DNA of 64,000 nt from Leucobacter komagatae (GTDB lineage Bacteria > Actinomycetota > Actinomycetes > Actinomycetales > Microbacteriaceae), in NCBI RefSeq assembly GCF_006716085.1, contig NZ_VFON01000001.1, positions 744,001 to 808,000 on the forward strand, in the 5' to 3' direction. Made by a program: the position numbers and the translations under genes. Within the stretch, counting starts at the first letter, position 1; each line of letters opens with the position of its first letter. This document shows positions 28,779-37,093 of this stretch, in pieces. The notes beneath the pieces were generated by a model, which was not told where the DNA came from, did no database searches, and saw only the letters and a list, made by a program, of their open reading frames with translations.

Positions 28779-28829
28779 GTGGCAAGGCAAGGTTAGGCAA
28801 GGTTAGGCAAGGTTAGGCAAGGCAAGGCA
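28779..28829. repeat. Tandem TTAGGCAAGG repeats
   Basis: GGCAAGG units occur in tandem, three of them joined by TTA to give a 10-bp period (GGCAAGGTTA three times), flanked by 5-bp GGCAA units. It lies in the otherwise empty 220-bp gap between the rpsT terminator and the end of holA. The unit resembles a half-site of a DtxR box (TTAGGTTAG), but no inverted partner is present. The rest of the gap shows no gene. Confidence 0.7.
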
Positions 28830-28858
28830 AGCAGAACTGCGCGAGCGCCTGGGCACCC

Positions 28859-29857
28859 CTACGAGTCGCGGCCACGGAGCGCCACAAACGTAACGAACCG
28901 CTCCATCGCATATTCGGGGTCCCTGCTGCCGCCCTTGAGGCTCCACTCCGTCTCGGCGCCGAGATCGATCGCGCGCGCGAGGTCTTCCTCCCGCCACCCC
29001 CGGATGTCTTTGAGCGCCCTGTCGACCATCCACGGCGCCATGCCAAACTGCTTGGCGAGTTGTCCCGAGGAGCCGCGCGCGCCGAAGACCCGGGCCATGC
29101 CGCGGAGCTTCATGTTCAAGACTGCAAGGATCGGGATCGGCGAGGTGCCACCCAGCAGCGCCTGCCTGAGCAGCACGAGCGCATCGGCGCGCTTGCCCGC
29201 GACCGCGGCGTCGGCGACTTTGAACCCGCTCGCCTCGACACGACCCTCGGTCGCGCGGTTCACATCATCCTCGGTGATGTCTGCGCCGATGTCGGACACG
29301 AGCTGCGCACACGCGCCCGCGAGCTCGGTCACACTGCCCGACGAGTAGGCCGCGGCGAGCATGCGAACAGCCCCGGGCGTCGCGCGCGCCCTCAGTCGGC
29401 GAAACTCGCCCTGGGCGAAGGCCAGGCGATCCTGATCTTTCTTCAGCTCGGGGCACAGCACCTCGATCGCGCCCTGCGCCTTGCGCACCGCATCGAGTAG
29501 TGCCTTACCGCGCTGGCCGGTGGTGTGCCGCAGCACGAGCGTCGTGTCCTCTGCCGGCTCCGCGATATACCGCTTCGCGTCCTCGATAAACGCGTCGGAG
29601 CACTTCTCGACGCCGGTGACGCGAATGAGGCGCGGCTCCGCGAAGAGCGACGGGCTCGCAATCGTGAACAGCTCCCCCGCCCCGTAGCTCGCCGCGTCGA
29701 CGTCGTGGACCTCCAACTCGGCGTGCGCCTCACGAAGCAGCTCGCGGATGCGCTGCGACGCGCGGTCAGCGAAGAACTCTTCGGGGCCGCTCACCAGCAC
29801 CACGGGCGCAGGGGTGACGTCGGTCCATTCAACCTTGGAGATCTTTGCTGTAGCCAC
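28859..29857 (-). CDS. holA: DNA polymerase III delta subunit HolA
   Basis: A 332-aa clamp-loader subunit. Diagnostic segments are VVLVSGPEEFFADRA at the N-terminus, YGAGELFTIASPSLFAEPRLIRV, LVLRHTTGQRGKALLDAVRK and the C-terminal collar region IPILAVLNMKLRGMARV. It opens the beta clamp together with DnaX. It starts at GTG 29857. In many actinobacteria comEC lies directly upstream; here an iron-uptake island has come between. Confidence 0.93.
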   Translation of the reverse strand: MATAKISKVEWTDVTPAPVVLVSGPEEFFADRASQRIRELLREAHAELEVHDVDAASYGAGELFTIASPSLFAEPRLIRVTGVEKCSDAFIEDAKRYIAEPAEDTTLVLRHTTGQRGKALLDAVRKAQGAIEVLCPELKKDQDRLAFAQGEFRRLRARATPGAVRMLAAAYSSGSVTELAGACAQLVSDIGADITEDDVNRATEGRVEASGFKVADAAVAGKRADALVLLRQALLGGTSPIPILAVLNMKLRGMARVFGARGSSGQLAKQFGMAPWMVDRALKDIRGWREEDLARAIDLGAETEWSLKGGSRDPEYAMERFVTFVALRGRDS

Positions 29858-29934
29858 GCACCCAGACTACCGGCAGCCACCGACACTCAGCAGGCGCTCA
29901 GCCGCAACCACCCACACCACGCCATACGTCTGAC

Positions 29935-29953
29935 TAAGGTAAGGTAGACCTAA
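29935..29953 (+). promoter_or_regulatory. DtxR/IdeR-like iron box
   Basis: TAAGGTAAGGTAGACCTAA matches the IdeR/DtxR consensus (TTAGGTTAGGCTAACCTAA) at 14 of 19 positions, including both outer half-sites. It lies 27-45 bp before the start of the AraC-type regulator that heads an iron-uptake gene set. Iron-loaded DtxR/IdeR would be expected to repress there. Confidence 0.7.
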
Positions 29954-29979
29954 CATCTGATGAATTCACGAGGTACGTA

Positions 29980-30762
29980 ATGACTCTGCTCGACGTTCGC
30001 CCGGCCGCGATCGCGAATGACCGTCTCGTCGCCGAGCCATACCTGCTCCGCACCAAGATCCACGTTCCGCTGCACGCAACACAGTGGCCGTCGCACGAGC
30101 ATCCCGAACACGAACTGCTGTGGACGGACCGTGGCGTCGTCACGATGCACACCGACGGCAAGCAGTGGACGGTTGCGCCGGGCGTCGGCCTCTGGATTCC
30201 CGCGGGAGTTCCGCACGAGGGCTCCTCCCGAGAAAGCACCGAGGTGCGCGCGACCTACTTCGCCCCGGCGTCGTGGTCGAAACCGTGGGACCGGCCGGTC
30301 GCGGTCACTGTTCGCCCGGCCGTGAGAGAGCTCCTCGTGCACCTCTCGCGTTCAAACATGTCAGAAGAAGAGCGCATCAGGGCGCAGCAAGTGTGTATCG
30401 ACATGCTCGAGCTTGCGGATGCCGTCAGGCTCGACATCCCGATCCCTGAAGACGGCCGACTCGCGCTGCTCGTCGAGTTGATCCTCAGCGACCCCGCCGA
30501 TGACCGCTCACTCGAGCAGTGGGCATCGATGCTCAACATGACCTCCCGCACGCTCACCCGCGCGTTCAGCGCCGAGGTCGCGATGAGCTTTGCCCAGTGG
30601 CGGCGGCTCGTACGGATGCGCGCCGCTCTCGGGTTCCTCTCGGAGGGGTTGAGTGTGAAGGTCGTCGCCCGCAAGGTGGGCTACAGCACCACGAGCGCGT
30701 TCGTGACCGCGTTCAGAAAGACAGTGGGCTGCACCCCGGGCGAGCTGAGCACACGGCTGTAG
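29980..30762 (+). CDS. AraC family regulator with cupin sensor domain
   Basis: A 260-aa regulator. The N-terminal cupin-like half has WPSHEHPEHELLWTDRGVVTMHTDG and GVGLWIPAGVPHEG. The C-terminal AraC DNA-binding domain has two helix-turn-helix units, RSLEQWASMLNMTSRTLTRAFSAEVAMSFAQWRRLVRM and LSVKVVARKVGYSTTSAFVTAFRKTVGCTPGEL. ATG 29980 has GAGG 7 nt ahead. It is preceded by an iron box and followed in the same direction by ferric-siderophore transport genes, so it probably controls them. Confidence 0.88.
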   Translation: MTLLDVRPAAIANDRLVAEPYLLRTKIHVPLHATQWPSHEHPEHELLWTDRGVVTMHTDGKQWTVAPGVGLWIPAGVPHEGSSRESTEVRATYFAPASWSKPWDRPVAVTVRPAVRELLVHLSRSNMSEEERIRAQQVCIDMLELADAVRLDIPIPEDGRLALLVELILSDPADDRSLEQWASMLNMTSRTLTRAFSAEVAMSFAQWRRLVRMRAALGFLSEGLSVKVVARKVGYSTTSAFVTAFRKTVGCTPGELSTRL

Positions 30763-30932
30763 GCGGGCAGCCCTGCGCGTCAGCACGCACGACGCTGTAC
30801 AGCACGCCTCCTGCGGAACAGCACGCGCTGTCCGGAACGGAACACGTCCTGTCTCCAACCGGCAGCGGCGCGTTCATAGGCTCGAGATCGTCCGCAGAAC
30901 GCTAGAAGGCAAGAAGGCTAGACACCCTCAAG

Positions 30933-30965
<33 letters not shown>

Positions 30966-30989
30966 ACCGCCAGGAGCACATCCGCAAGC

Positions 30990-32042
30990 ATGACCTCTCG
31001 CACGTCACAGGCGCAGCCCGTACGCCAAACACAAGGGCTCGCACGAACCAACGCCGCGCGCTCCCTCACGCTCCTAGGGTGCGTCGCGGCTCTCGCCCTC
31101 GTAGCGCTCCTCAGCATCGTCATCGGCTCACGTGAAATCCCGGTGAGCGTTGTCTGGGACGCGATCGTCGCGCCCGGTTCGGTCGAGGACCACTTCGTGA
31201 TTCGCGACCTCCGGCTTCCCCGCACCGTCGTCGCCATCGTCGTCGCCGCTGCGCTCGGCGTGGCTGGCGCCCTCATACAGGCGCTCACCCGGAACCCGCT
31301 CGCAGACCCCGGCATCCTCGGGGTCAACGCGGGTGCGTCCTTCGCGGTAGCGATCGGGGTTGGGGCGTTCGGCGTGTCAACAATCACCGGCTACATTTGG
31401 TTTGCGTTCGCGGGCGCCTTGCTCGTCACGGTCGCCGTCTACGCGATTGGTTCCGCTGGCCGCGGCGGTGCCGACCCACTCAGACTCGTCCTCGCCGGCG
31501 TGGCGCTCAGCGCGGCACTCAGCGGGCTCACGACCGCGCTCACGCTGCTCGACCCGCAGGCCTTCGACAAGATGCGCGGCTGGGGCGCCGGCACCGTCGT
31601 CGGGCGGGGCTTCGATGTGATCGCCCCGGTGCTCCCGTTCCTCGCCGTTGGGATCGTGATCGGGATCCTCATGGCGCGCCCACTCAACGCGATCGCGCTC
31701 GGCGAAGATCTCGCCGCCGCGCTCGGCGCGAACGTGCTCCGCACCAGGATCCTCGTCATCATCGCCGTGACCCTGCTCGCGGGCGGAGCAACCGCGCTCG
31801 CCGGCCCCATCGGCTTCATCGGGCTCATGGTGCCGCACGTTGCGCGCTGGATCGTCGGGCCAGATCAGCGGTGGATCATCGCGTACACCATTGTGCTCGC
31901 CCCAATTTTGCTCCTCGTGGCGGACATTGCTGGTCGCCTGATTATGCGCCCCGCGGAGGTGCCCGTCGGCATCGTGACGGCCTTTGTCGGTGCGCCCGTG
32001 CTGATTGTGCTGATTCGCAGAAGAAAGCTGAGTGCGCTGTGA
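30990..32042 (+). CDS. FecCD-type ferric-siderophore ABC permease, first subunit
   Basis: A 350-aa BtuC/FecCD-family permease with about ten hydrophobic helices and the motifs RLPRTVVAIVVAAALGVAGALIQALTRNPLADPGILGVNAGASFAV and GPIGFIGLMVPHVARWIVGPDQRW. Such permeases import iron-siderophore complexes or heme across the cytoplasmic membrane. It forms a heterodimer with the next gene, which it overlaps by 4 bp (GTGA). Confidence 0.94.
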   Translation: MTSRTSQAQPVRQTQGLARTNAARSLTLLGCVAALALVALLSIVIGSREIPVSVVWDAIVAPGSVEDHFVIRDLRLPRTVVAIVVAAALGVAGALIQALTRNPLADPGILGVNAGASFAVAIGVGAFGVSTITGYIWFAFAGALLVTVAVYAIGSAGRGGADPLRLVLAGVALSAALSGLTTALTLLDPQAFDKMRGWGAGTVVGRGFDVIAPVLPFLAVGIVIGILMARPLNAIALGEDLAAALGANVLRTRILVIIAVTLLAGGATALAGPIGFIGLMVPHVARWIVGPDQRWIIAYTIVLAPILLLVADIAGRLIMRPAEVPVGIVTAFVGAPVLIVLIRRRKLSAL

Positions 32043-33124
32043 CCGCTCCCGCCTCATCCCCAGTCCCGCCGTCGCCGCGCGCGACAGTGGATTTCGGTCG
32101 CAAGGTCAAGCGAGTCAGTATCGGACGCGCGCGGCTTCGCATCGATGTTCGCCACCTGACAGTCTGCGCGCTCGTGCTGCTCGCAGGGGTCGCGATCGGT
32201 GTCGCCGCGCTCGCCAACGGCGAGTATCCGCTCACCCTCAGCCAGGTGTGGCACGCGATCGCATCGGGAGTGAATGACTTCACTCACACCGTCGTCGTCG
32301 AGTGGCGGATGCCTCGAGCACTCGCCGCGATCACGTTCGGCGCGGCGCTCGGGGCGAGCGGCGCGGTATTCCAGTCGCTCACACGCAACCCGCTCGCGAG
32401 CCCCGACATCCTCGGCTTCAGCGCAGGCGCGTACACCGGCGCCATCATCGTGATGATCGTGTTCCAAGGAACCTACATCGACGTCGCTATCGGGGCGTTC
32501 GTCGGCGGGCTCGCAAGCGCCGCCGTCGTCTACCTGCTTGCGTTCAAGGGCGGGGTGCAGGGGTTCAGGCTCATCATCGCGGGCATCGCGGTCTCGGCGA
32601 TGCTGAGCTCGCTCAACACCTGGCTGACGCTCACTGCCGACCTCGATACCGCGCTCGTCGCCGCGGTGTGGGGTGCCGGTTCGCTCAATGGGATGACCTG
32701 GAACCAGACGGGGCTTGGGAGCATCCTCGTCGTCCTGCTGCTTCTCGGGACGATTGCCTGTTCGCGCCCCCTCAGACAGTTGGAGCTCGGCGACGACGCC
32801 GCGAAGGCGCTCGGCGTGCGCGTCGAGCCGGCGCGGCTCGGGCTCATGCTCGTCTCGGTCGCCCTCATCGCCGTGGTCACCGCGGCGGCCGGGCCGATCT
32901 CGTTCGTCGCGCTGGCGGCCCCGCAGATTGCTCGCAGGCTTACGCGGTCGGCAGGCGTCTCGGTCGTCGCGTCGGCTGCGATGGGGGCCCTGCTGCTCTC
33001 GGCATCAGACTTCATCGCGCTCCATGCCCTCCCCACGATGCTCCCCGTCGGCACCGTCACCGTCGTGCTCGGCGGTGGGTACCTTATTTGGCTGCTCGTG
33101 CACGAGGCAAGGCGCAGGCTCTAG
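32039..33124 (+). CDS. FecCD-type ferric-siderophore ABC permease, second subunit
   Basis: A 361-aa partner permease with the same motifs (RMPRALAAITFGAALGASGAVFQSLTRNPLASPDILGFSAGAYTGA, GPISFVALAAPQIARRL). The start is GTG 32039, overlapping the upstream stop; an open frame extending back to 31397 lies wholly over the first permease and is not real. A cytoplasmic N-terminal stretch of ~40 residues precedes the first helix. Confidence 0.93.
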   Translation: MTAPASSPVPPSPRATVDFGRKVKRVSIGRARLRIDVRHLTVCALVLLAGVAIGVAALANGEYPLTLSQVWHAIASGVNDFTHTVVVEWRMPRALAAITFGAALGASGAVFQSLTRNPLASPDILGFSAGAYTGAIIVMIVFQGTYIDVAIGAFVGGLASAAVVYLLAFKGGVQGFRLIIAGIAVSAMLSSLNTWLTLTADLDTALVAAVWGAGSLNGMTWNQTGLGSILVVLLLLGTIACSRPLRQLELGDDAAKALGVRVEPARLGLMLVSVALIAVVTAAAGPISFVALAAPQIARRLTRSAGVSVVASAAMGALLLSASDFIALHALPTMLPVGTVTVVLGGGYLIWLLVHEARRRL

Positions 33125-33207
33125 GGGCCGTGCTCGCTCAGCCCGGCCGTCGCGCTCATCTATACGCCCTGGCAAAACCCCAATCACAACCAACACGAAA
33201 GTGCACC

Positions 33208-34089
33208 ATGCTTGAGAATGAGAACACCGCGACCGCGCTTCGGGTGGAAAACGCGACGATTGGATACGACCAGAAGACGATCTCTTCGGAGCTGTCTGTC
33301 GAAATTCCTGACGGCTCGTTCACGGTGATCGTCGGCCCCAACGCGTGCGGCAAGTCGACGCTGTTGCGGGCACTCTCGCGCCTCATTCGCCCTTCGGCGG
33401 GGCAGGTGCTACTCGACGGCAAAAGCATCTCGTCGTACCGCGCGAAGGAGGTCGCAACGCGACTCGGTCTCCTCCCACAAACGTCACTCGCTCCCGACGG
33501 CATTACGGTCGCAGACCTCGTGTCGCGCGGCCGCTACCCGCACCAGGGCCTCATCCGCCAGTGGACAGCTGCCGACGAACAGGCCGTTCTCAGCGCTATG
33601 GAAGCGACGGGCGTCACCGAGCTCTCACCGAGCCTCGTCGACGAGCTCTCGGGAGGCCAGCGCCAGCGGGTGTGGGTCGCCATGGTCCTCGCTCAGGAGA
33701 CCCCGCTCCTGCTGCTCGACGAGCCGACGACCTTCCTCGACATCGCGCACCAGATCGAGCTACTCGAGCTCTTCACTGATTTGAACCTCGCTGGCAACAC
33801 GCTCGTTGCGGTGCTGCACGACCTCAATCAGGCGGCCCGCTACGGCACCCACCTCATCGCGATGAAAGACGGCCGCATCGTCGCGCAGGGCTCGCCGGAG
33901 GAGGTCGTCACCGAGGAGATTGTGTCAGAGGTGTTTGGGCTGGCCTGCCGCGTCGTGCCCGACCCAGTCGCGGGAACGCCAACGGTCGTGCCGCTCGGGC
34001 GCGACCGCTCGGCCGCCGGCCGAACGCGTCCTGAACGCGATGCGGCTCGTCCCCCTCGCGAACCGCAGCCTGAATACCGTGGTTTGTAG
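33208..34089 (+). CDS. Iron-siderophore ABC transporter ATPase
   Basis: A 293-aa FepC-type ATPase: Walker A GPNACGKST, Q-loop LPQTSLAPDGITV, signature LSGGQRQRVWVAM, Walker B LLLLDEPTTFLD, switch His VLHDLNQ. The start is ATG 33208; the frame remains open upstream but overlaps the permease. The last ~30 residues, rich in Arg and Pro, are a variable tail. It follows the permeases by 83 bp. Confidence 0.94.
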   Translation: MLENENTATALRVENATIGYDQKTISSELSVEIPDGSFTVIVGPNACGKSTLLRALSRLIRPSAGQVLLDGKSISSYRAKEVATRLGLLPQTSLAPDGITVADLVSRGRYPHQGLIRQWTAADEQAVLSAMEATGVTELSPSLVDELSGGQRQRVWVAMVLAQETPLLLLDEPTTFLDIAHQIELLELFTDLNLAGNTLVAVLHDLNQAARYGTHLIAMKDGRIVAQGSPEEVVTEEIVSEVFGLACRVVPDPVAGTPTVVPLGRDRSAAGRTRPERDAARPPREPQPEYRGL

Positions 34090-34111
34090 GCCTCCGGGCT
34101 CTGTTTTGCCC

Positions 34112-34156
34112 CAGGCTCATTTCACTCAGGCTCATCTCACCCAGGCCCGATTTTCC
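34112..34156. repeat. Three 15-bp direct repeats (CAGGCTCATYTCACY)
   Basis: Units start at 34112, 34127 and 34142; the first two differ at two positions and the third is diverged. They fill the gap between the ATPase and the binding-protein gene. Translated in one frame they resemble a short pentapeptide-like repeat, but no start or ribosome site supports a peptide. Confidence 0.7.
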
Positions 34157-34183
34157 GGGCTCACGCTTCCCGCAAGGACACAC

Positions 34184-35215
34184 ATGCCACTCCCAACCTC
34201 ATCCGCTTCCCGAGCAGCCGGCCGCCCATCACTGCTGCGTCGTTCGCTCGCCGCACTCGCGGCCACCGTCACCGTGGGGCTTCTCGCCGGCTGCGCGAGC
34301 GGCGGCGCCCCCTCCGCGGGCGACGACGCGGGGGCTGCGTCAGAAACCATCAGCTTCGAGTACGAGGGCTATGCAGCCGAGATCCCCGATGACCCCAAGC
34401 GAGTCGTCGTGCTCGACAGCCGGGCCGGCCTCGAGATGGCGCTGCTCGCTGACTACCCGCTCGTAGCGACCGCGTACGGGATGGACAGCCCGCTCTCGCC
34501 GCTCATCGACGACGACGTTGCGCATCTCAAGAACACCGCGTTCGACCTGAACCGCGAGGAGATCGCCTCCTACAACCCCGATCTCATCGTCGTCGGCATC
34601 GGCTGGTGGAACTTCTACGAGGGCGAAGACTTCAAGCTTGGCGACATCGCCCCGGTGCTCGCGGTGAATGACGGTCTGGACGTCGAGGGCGCTTCAGCTG
34701 ACAACCCGTTCCAGGCGATGACGGCACAGCTCAGCCTGCTCGGCCGCGAAGACAAGGCCGAAGAGGCCATCGCAGGGTACGAGAAGGCCGTCGCGGATGC
34801 CCGTGAGCGTATCGGGTCATACACCGACGGCAAGGTGGCATCGGTCATCCACTCCCCCGTTGACAACTTCACGGTGATCTCGGACGACTCGGTGTACCAG
34901 ACTGTCCTGCCAGCCCTCGGCATGACGATCCTCGACAACGAAGAGATCTCGGCTGCGCCCGCGAACCCGAACGGGGCCGGGCACATGCTGAGCTACGAGA
35001 ACGCCGTGAGCGCCCTCGGCGCCGCTGACATTCTCTTCGTCTACAAGGCGGATGTTGCCGCTGACCTCGACCCGCTGCTTAAGCGCGTCCCCGCAGTCGA
35101 GCGCGGCAACTGGATCGACGGCAACCTAGCCCAGCGCTTCGGCTTCGCGCTCACGTACACCAGCTTCGTGAATGACGTCGCTGACGCAGTCGAGGGGTTC
35201 AAGGACTTCTCCTAG
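34184..35215 (+). CDS. Iron-siderophore substrate-binding lipoprotein
   Basis: A 343-aa lipoprotein: signal peptide with twin Arg (RRSLAALAATVTVGL) and lipobox LAGC near residue 35, then a PF01497-type periplasmic-binding fold (IPDDPKRVVVLDSRAGLEMALLADYPLVATAYG, EEIASYNPDLIVVG, ALGAADILFVYKADVAAD). It captures the iron complex outside the cell and delivers it to the permease pair. The start is ATG 34184. It closes the iron-uptake operon, with a strong hairpin directly after. Confidence 0.92.
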   Translation: MPLPTSSASRAAGRPSLLRRSLAALAATVTVGLLAGCASGGAPSAGDDAGAASETISFEYEGYAAEIPDDPKRVVVLDSRAGLEMALLADYPLVATAYGMDSPLSPLIDDDVAHLKNTAFDLNREEIASYNPDLIVVGIGWWNFYEGEDFKLGDIAPVLAVNDGLDVEGASADNPFQAMTAQLSLLGREDKAEEAIAGYEKAVADARERIGSYTDGKVASVIHSPVDNFTVISDDSVYQTVLPALGMTILDNEEISAAPANPNGAGHMLSYENAVSALGAADILFVYKADVAADLDPLLKRVPAVERGNWIDGNLAQRFGFALTYTSFVNDVADAVEGFKDFS

Positions 35216-35260
35216 GTTCCCGCGCGCTCGTTCGCGCGGCCGCTCCCTCAGTGGAGCAGG

Positions 35261-35298
35261 CGCCCCGGTCAGGTGAGGGGGTTCACCTGACCGGGGCG
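35261..35298. terminator. Perfect 16-bp hairpin, bidirectional terminator
   Basis: A 16-bp arm (35261-35276) is perfectly complementary to 35283-35298 with a 6-nt loop. It lies between the convergent binding-protein gene and comEC and covers the last codons of comEC. The T-run is weak, but stem strength and position favour termination for both strands. Confidence 0.8.
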
Positions 35299-37082
35299 TT
35301 CGCGTCTGCAATGTGCCTCGTCGTCATCGCGCCTGCGACGCGCCCCGTCGATATTGCGAGCCCCCTACGCCCCGTCGCCCTTACGACTGTCGACCGCTCG
35401 CCCGCGGCCCATGGCTCCGGAGCCCCGCCCCGGATGCTGACGGCAATCGACCCTAGTTCGTCGGTTCGCAACACACGCGTGCCCGCAGCTTCCAGGCGCC
35501 CAACCAGCGCGGCGTTCGGGTGCCCGTAGCGGTTCCCCTCCCCTACAGACACCAGAGCGATCGCAGAGCCAAGCCGCTCATAGAACCCGTCAAGCTGGTT
35601 CTTCGAGCCATGGTGGGCGACTTTCACGATGTCGGCGCGAATGGCCGGGCCCTTCGCCGAGGCTTCAAGATCTTCGAGCTGTCGCTGCTCGTCGGCGCCG
35701 GTGTCACCAAGCAGCAGAACCGTGTGCCCCGCGACCTCGGCGGAGACGACCAGGCTTGTGGCATTGGCATCGCGGTAGCTCGAGCGCTCCGGCGGGCCGA
35801 GAACCCGCCAACTCAAGCCGCCTGAGCTCCCGTTCATGCCGCGATAACCTTCGCTTGCTGGCACGCCAAGTCTGCTCAGTCGCTCACGAAGCTGCGCCTC
35901 CCCGGCCTTACCCACGTCGTCGACGCTCTCTTTCGGGAGGATCGCCCGATCCACTCTTCCAACGAGCGCTTCCAGGGCGCCGGTGTGATCCCAATGGTTG
36001 TGGGTAAGCACGAGCAAGCTGATGCGATCCACTCCAAACAGGTCGAGACAGGCGACGAGGCTCTCCTCGTCGTCGCCAGTGTCGATGAGCATGACGTCGC
36101 CAGGCGAGCCGGGGTCGCGGAGCATCACCGCGTCGCCCTGGCCGACGTCGCAGGCCACGACGACCCAGTCGTGTGGCGTCCCGAGACGGACGGTACCCGG
36201 CACGACAGCGGTGACACCGAGTATCAGGCCCGCGCCTGCCGCCATGAGCGTTCGCGCGACGCCGAGTAGACCGCGCGACGGCACCGCGATACGTACCCAG
36301 CTCGTGCCTCCGCGGCGTGCGCCGCGCAGTCTTCCCCGGGCCAACCCGGCGCGCCGGCCAAGAACGATGGCGCCGCCAATAAGCGCGAGTGCAAGGCTGA
36401 GGCTGAGCGCGCCTCTCCAGCCTTCAGGCCAAAACAGGCGCGCGCCGGGGAGGCTGACGCCCACGTTCCCCGCGGCCGCAATCCACCGCGCCGGCCACAC
36501 TGCGAGCTCCACGAGCACGCTACCAAGCTTCCCGCAGAGCGGGAGCACAACGAGCGCGGCGAGCCCGAGGCCTGTCCCGACCGGGGCGGCGGGCGAAGCC
36601 AAGACGTTCGCGACGACGCCTCCAAGTGAGAGACCCGGCTGCAGGAGTAGCAAGAGCGGGGCGCAGCTCAGCTGGGCGGCGGCCGCTACGGCAAGCGGCA
36701 GAGCGAGCGCAGGCGGCAGCCGCAGCCGTAGTCGCAGCCGATCGGTGACCGGCGACGCGGCCAGGAGAATACCGAGAGTCGCGCTCACCGAGAGTGCAAA
36801 CCCAGGTTGGATCGCTTGCCAGGGGTCGGCCCACAAGAGCACCAGCGTCGCAGCTCCGAGCGCAGGCAGCGCGTGACCCGCTCTGCCCCCGAAACGCGAG
36901 ACGAGCAGCACGGCTGCCATGATTGCGGCGCGCTGCACGCTCGGGTCGGGGCCAACCACGAGCACGAACCCACCCAGCGCCAGTACTGAAACCGCAGCGC
37001 GGGTTCTTCGGCCGCCCCCGGCCGCCCGGACCGCCGCGTTCATCGCGGCGATGACAAGCGCGCAGTTCGAACCAGCTATCAT
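35283..37082 (-). pseudogene. comEC: comEC, 3' part, interrupted by the integrated element
   Basis: About 599 codons remain of the DNA-uptake channel ComEC/Rec2. The Competence domain helices continue from the conserved GSNCALVIAAMNAA segment, and the C-terminal metallo-beta-lactamase-like domain is complete (CDVGQGDAVML, IDTGDD, LVLTHNHWDHTGALEALV, LGDTGADEQRQLE, VKVAHHGSKNQ). Everything before the Ser-Asn motif is missing: the N-terminal helices, the OB-like part and the first half of the Competence domain. The apparent ATG at 37082 comes from flanking element sequence, with no ribosome site. A serine recombinase starts 11 bp further on, so the gene was split by site-specific integration. 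Confidence 0.88.
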
Positions 37083-37093
37083 TAGTACCAGAG
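37060..37093. other. Left attachment junction (attL or attR) of the integrative element in comEC
   Basis: comEC similarity ends at the codons GGT TCG AAC (about 37066-37074 on the minus strand), and beyond this the sequence leads directly into the recombinase promoter region and start. The exact crossover cannot be placed because the other junction is outside the window. GGTTCGAAC contains the palindrome TTCGAA and is a candidate core. Confidence 0.6.

Noticed and set aside
28779..28829. Tandem repeats considered as a small CRISPR or telomere-like array
   Set aside because: The units are contiguous without spacers and only 10 bp long.
33920..34183. Upstream extension of the binding-lipoprotein frame with pentapeptide-like repeats
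   Set aside because: It overlaps the ATPase gene, would bury the signal peptide and lipobox, and rests only on a 15-bp DNA repeat.
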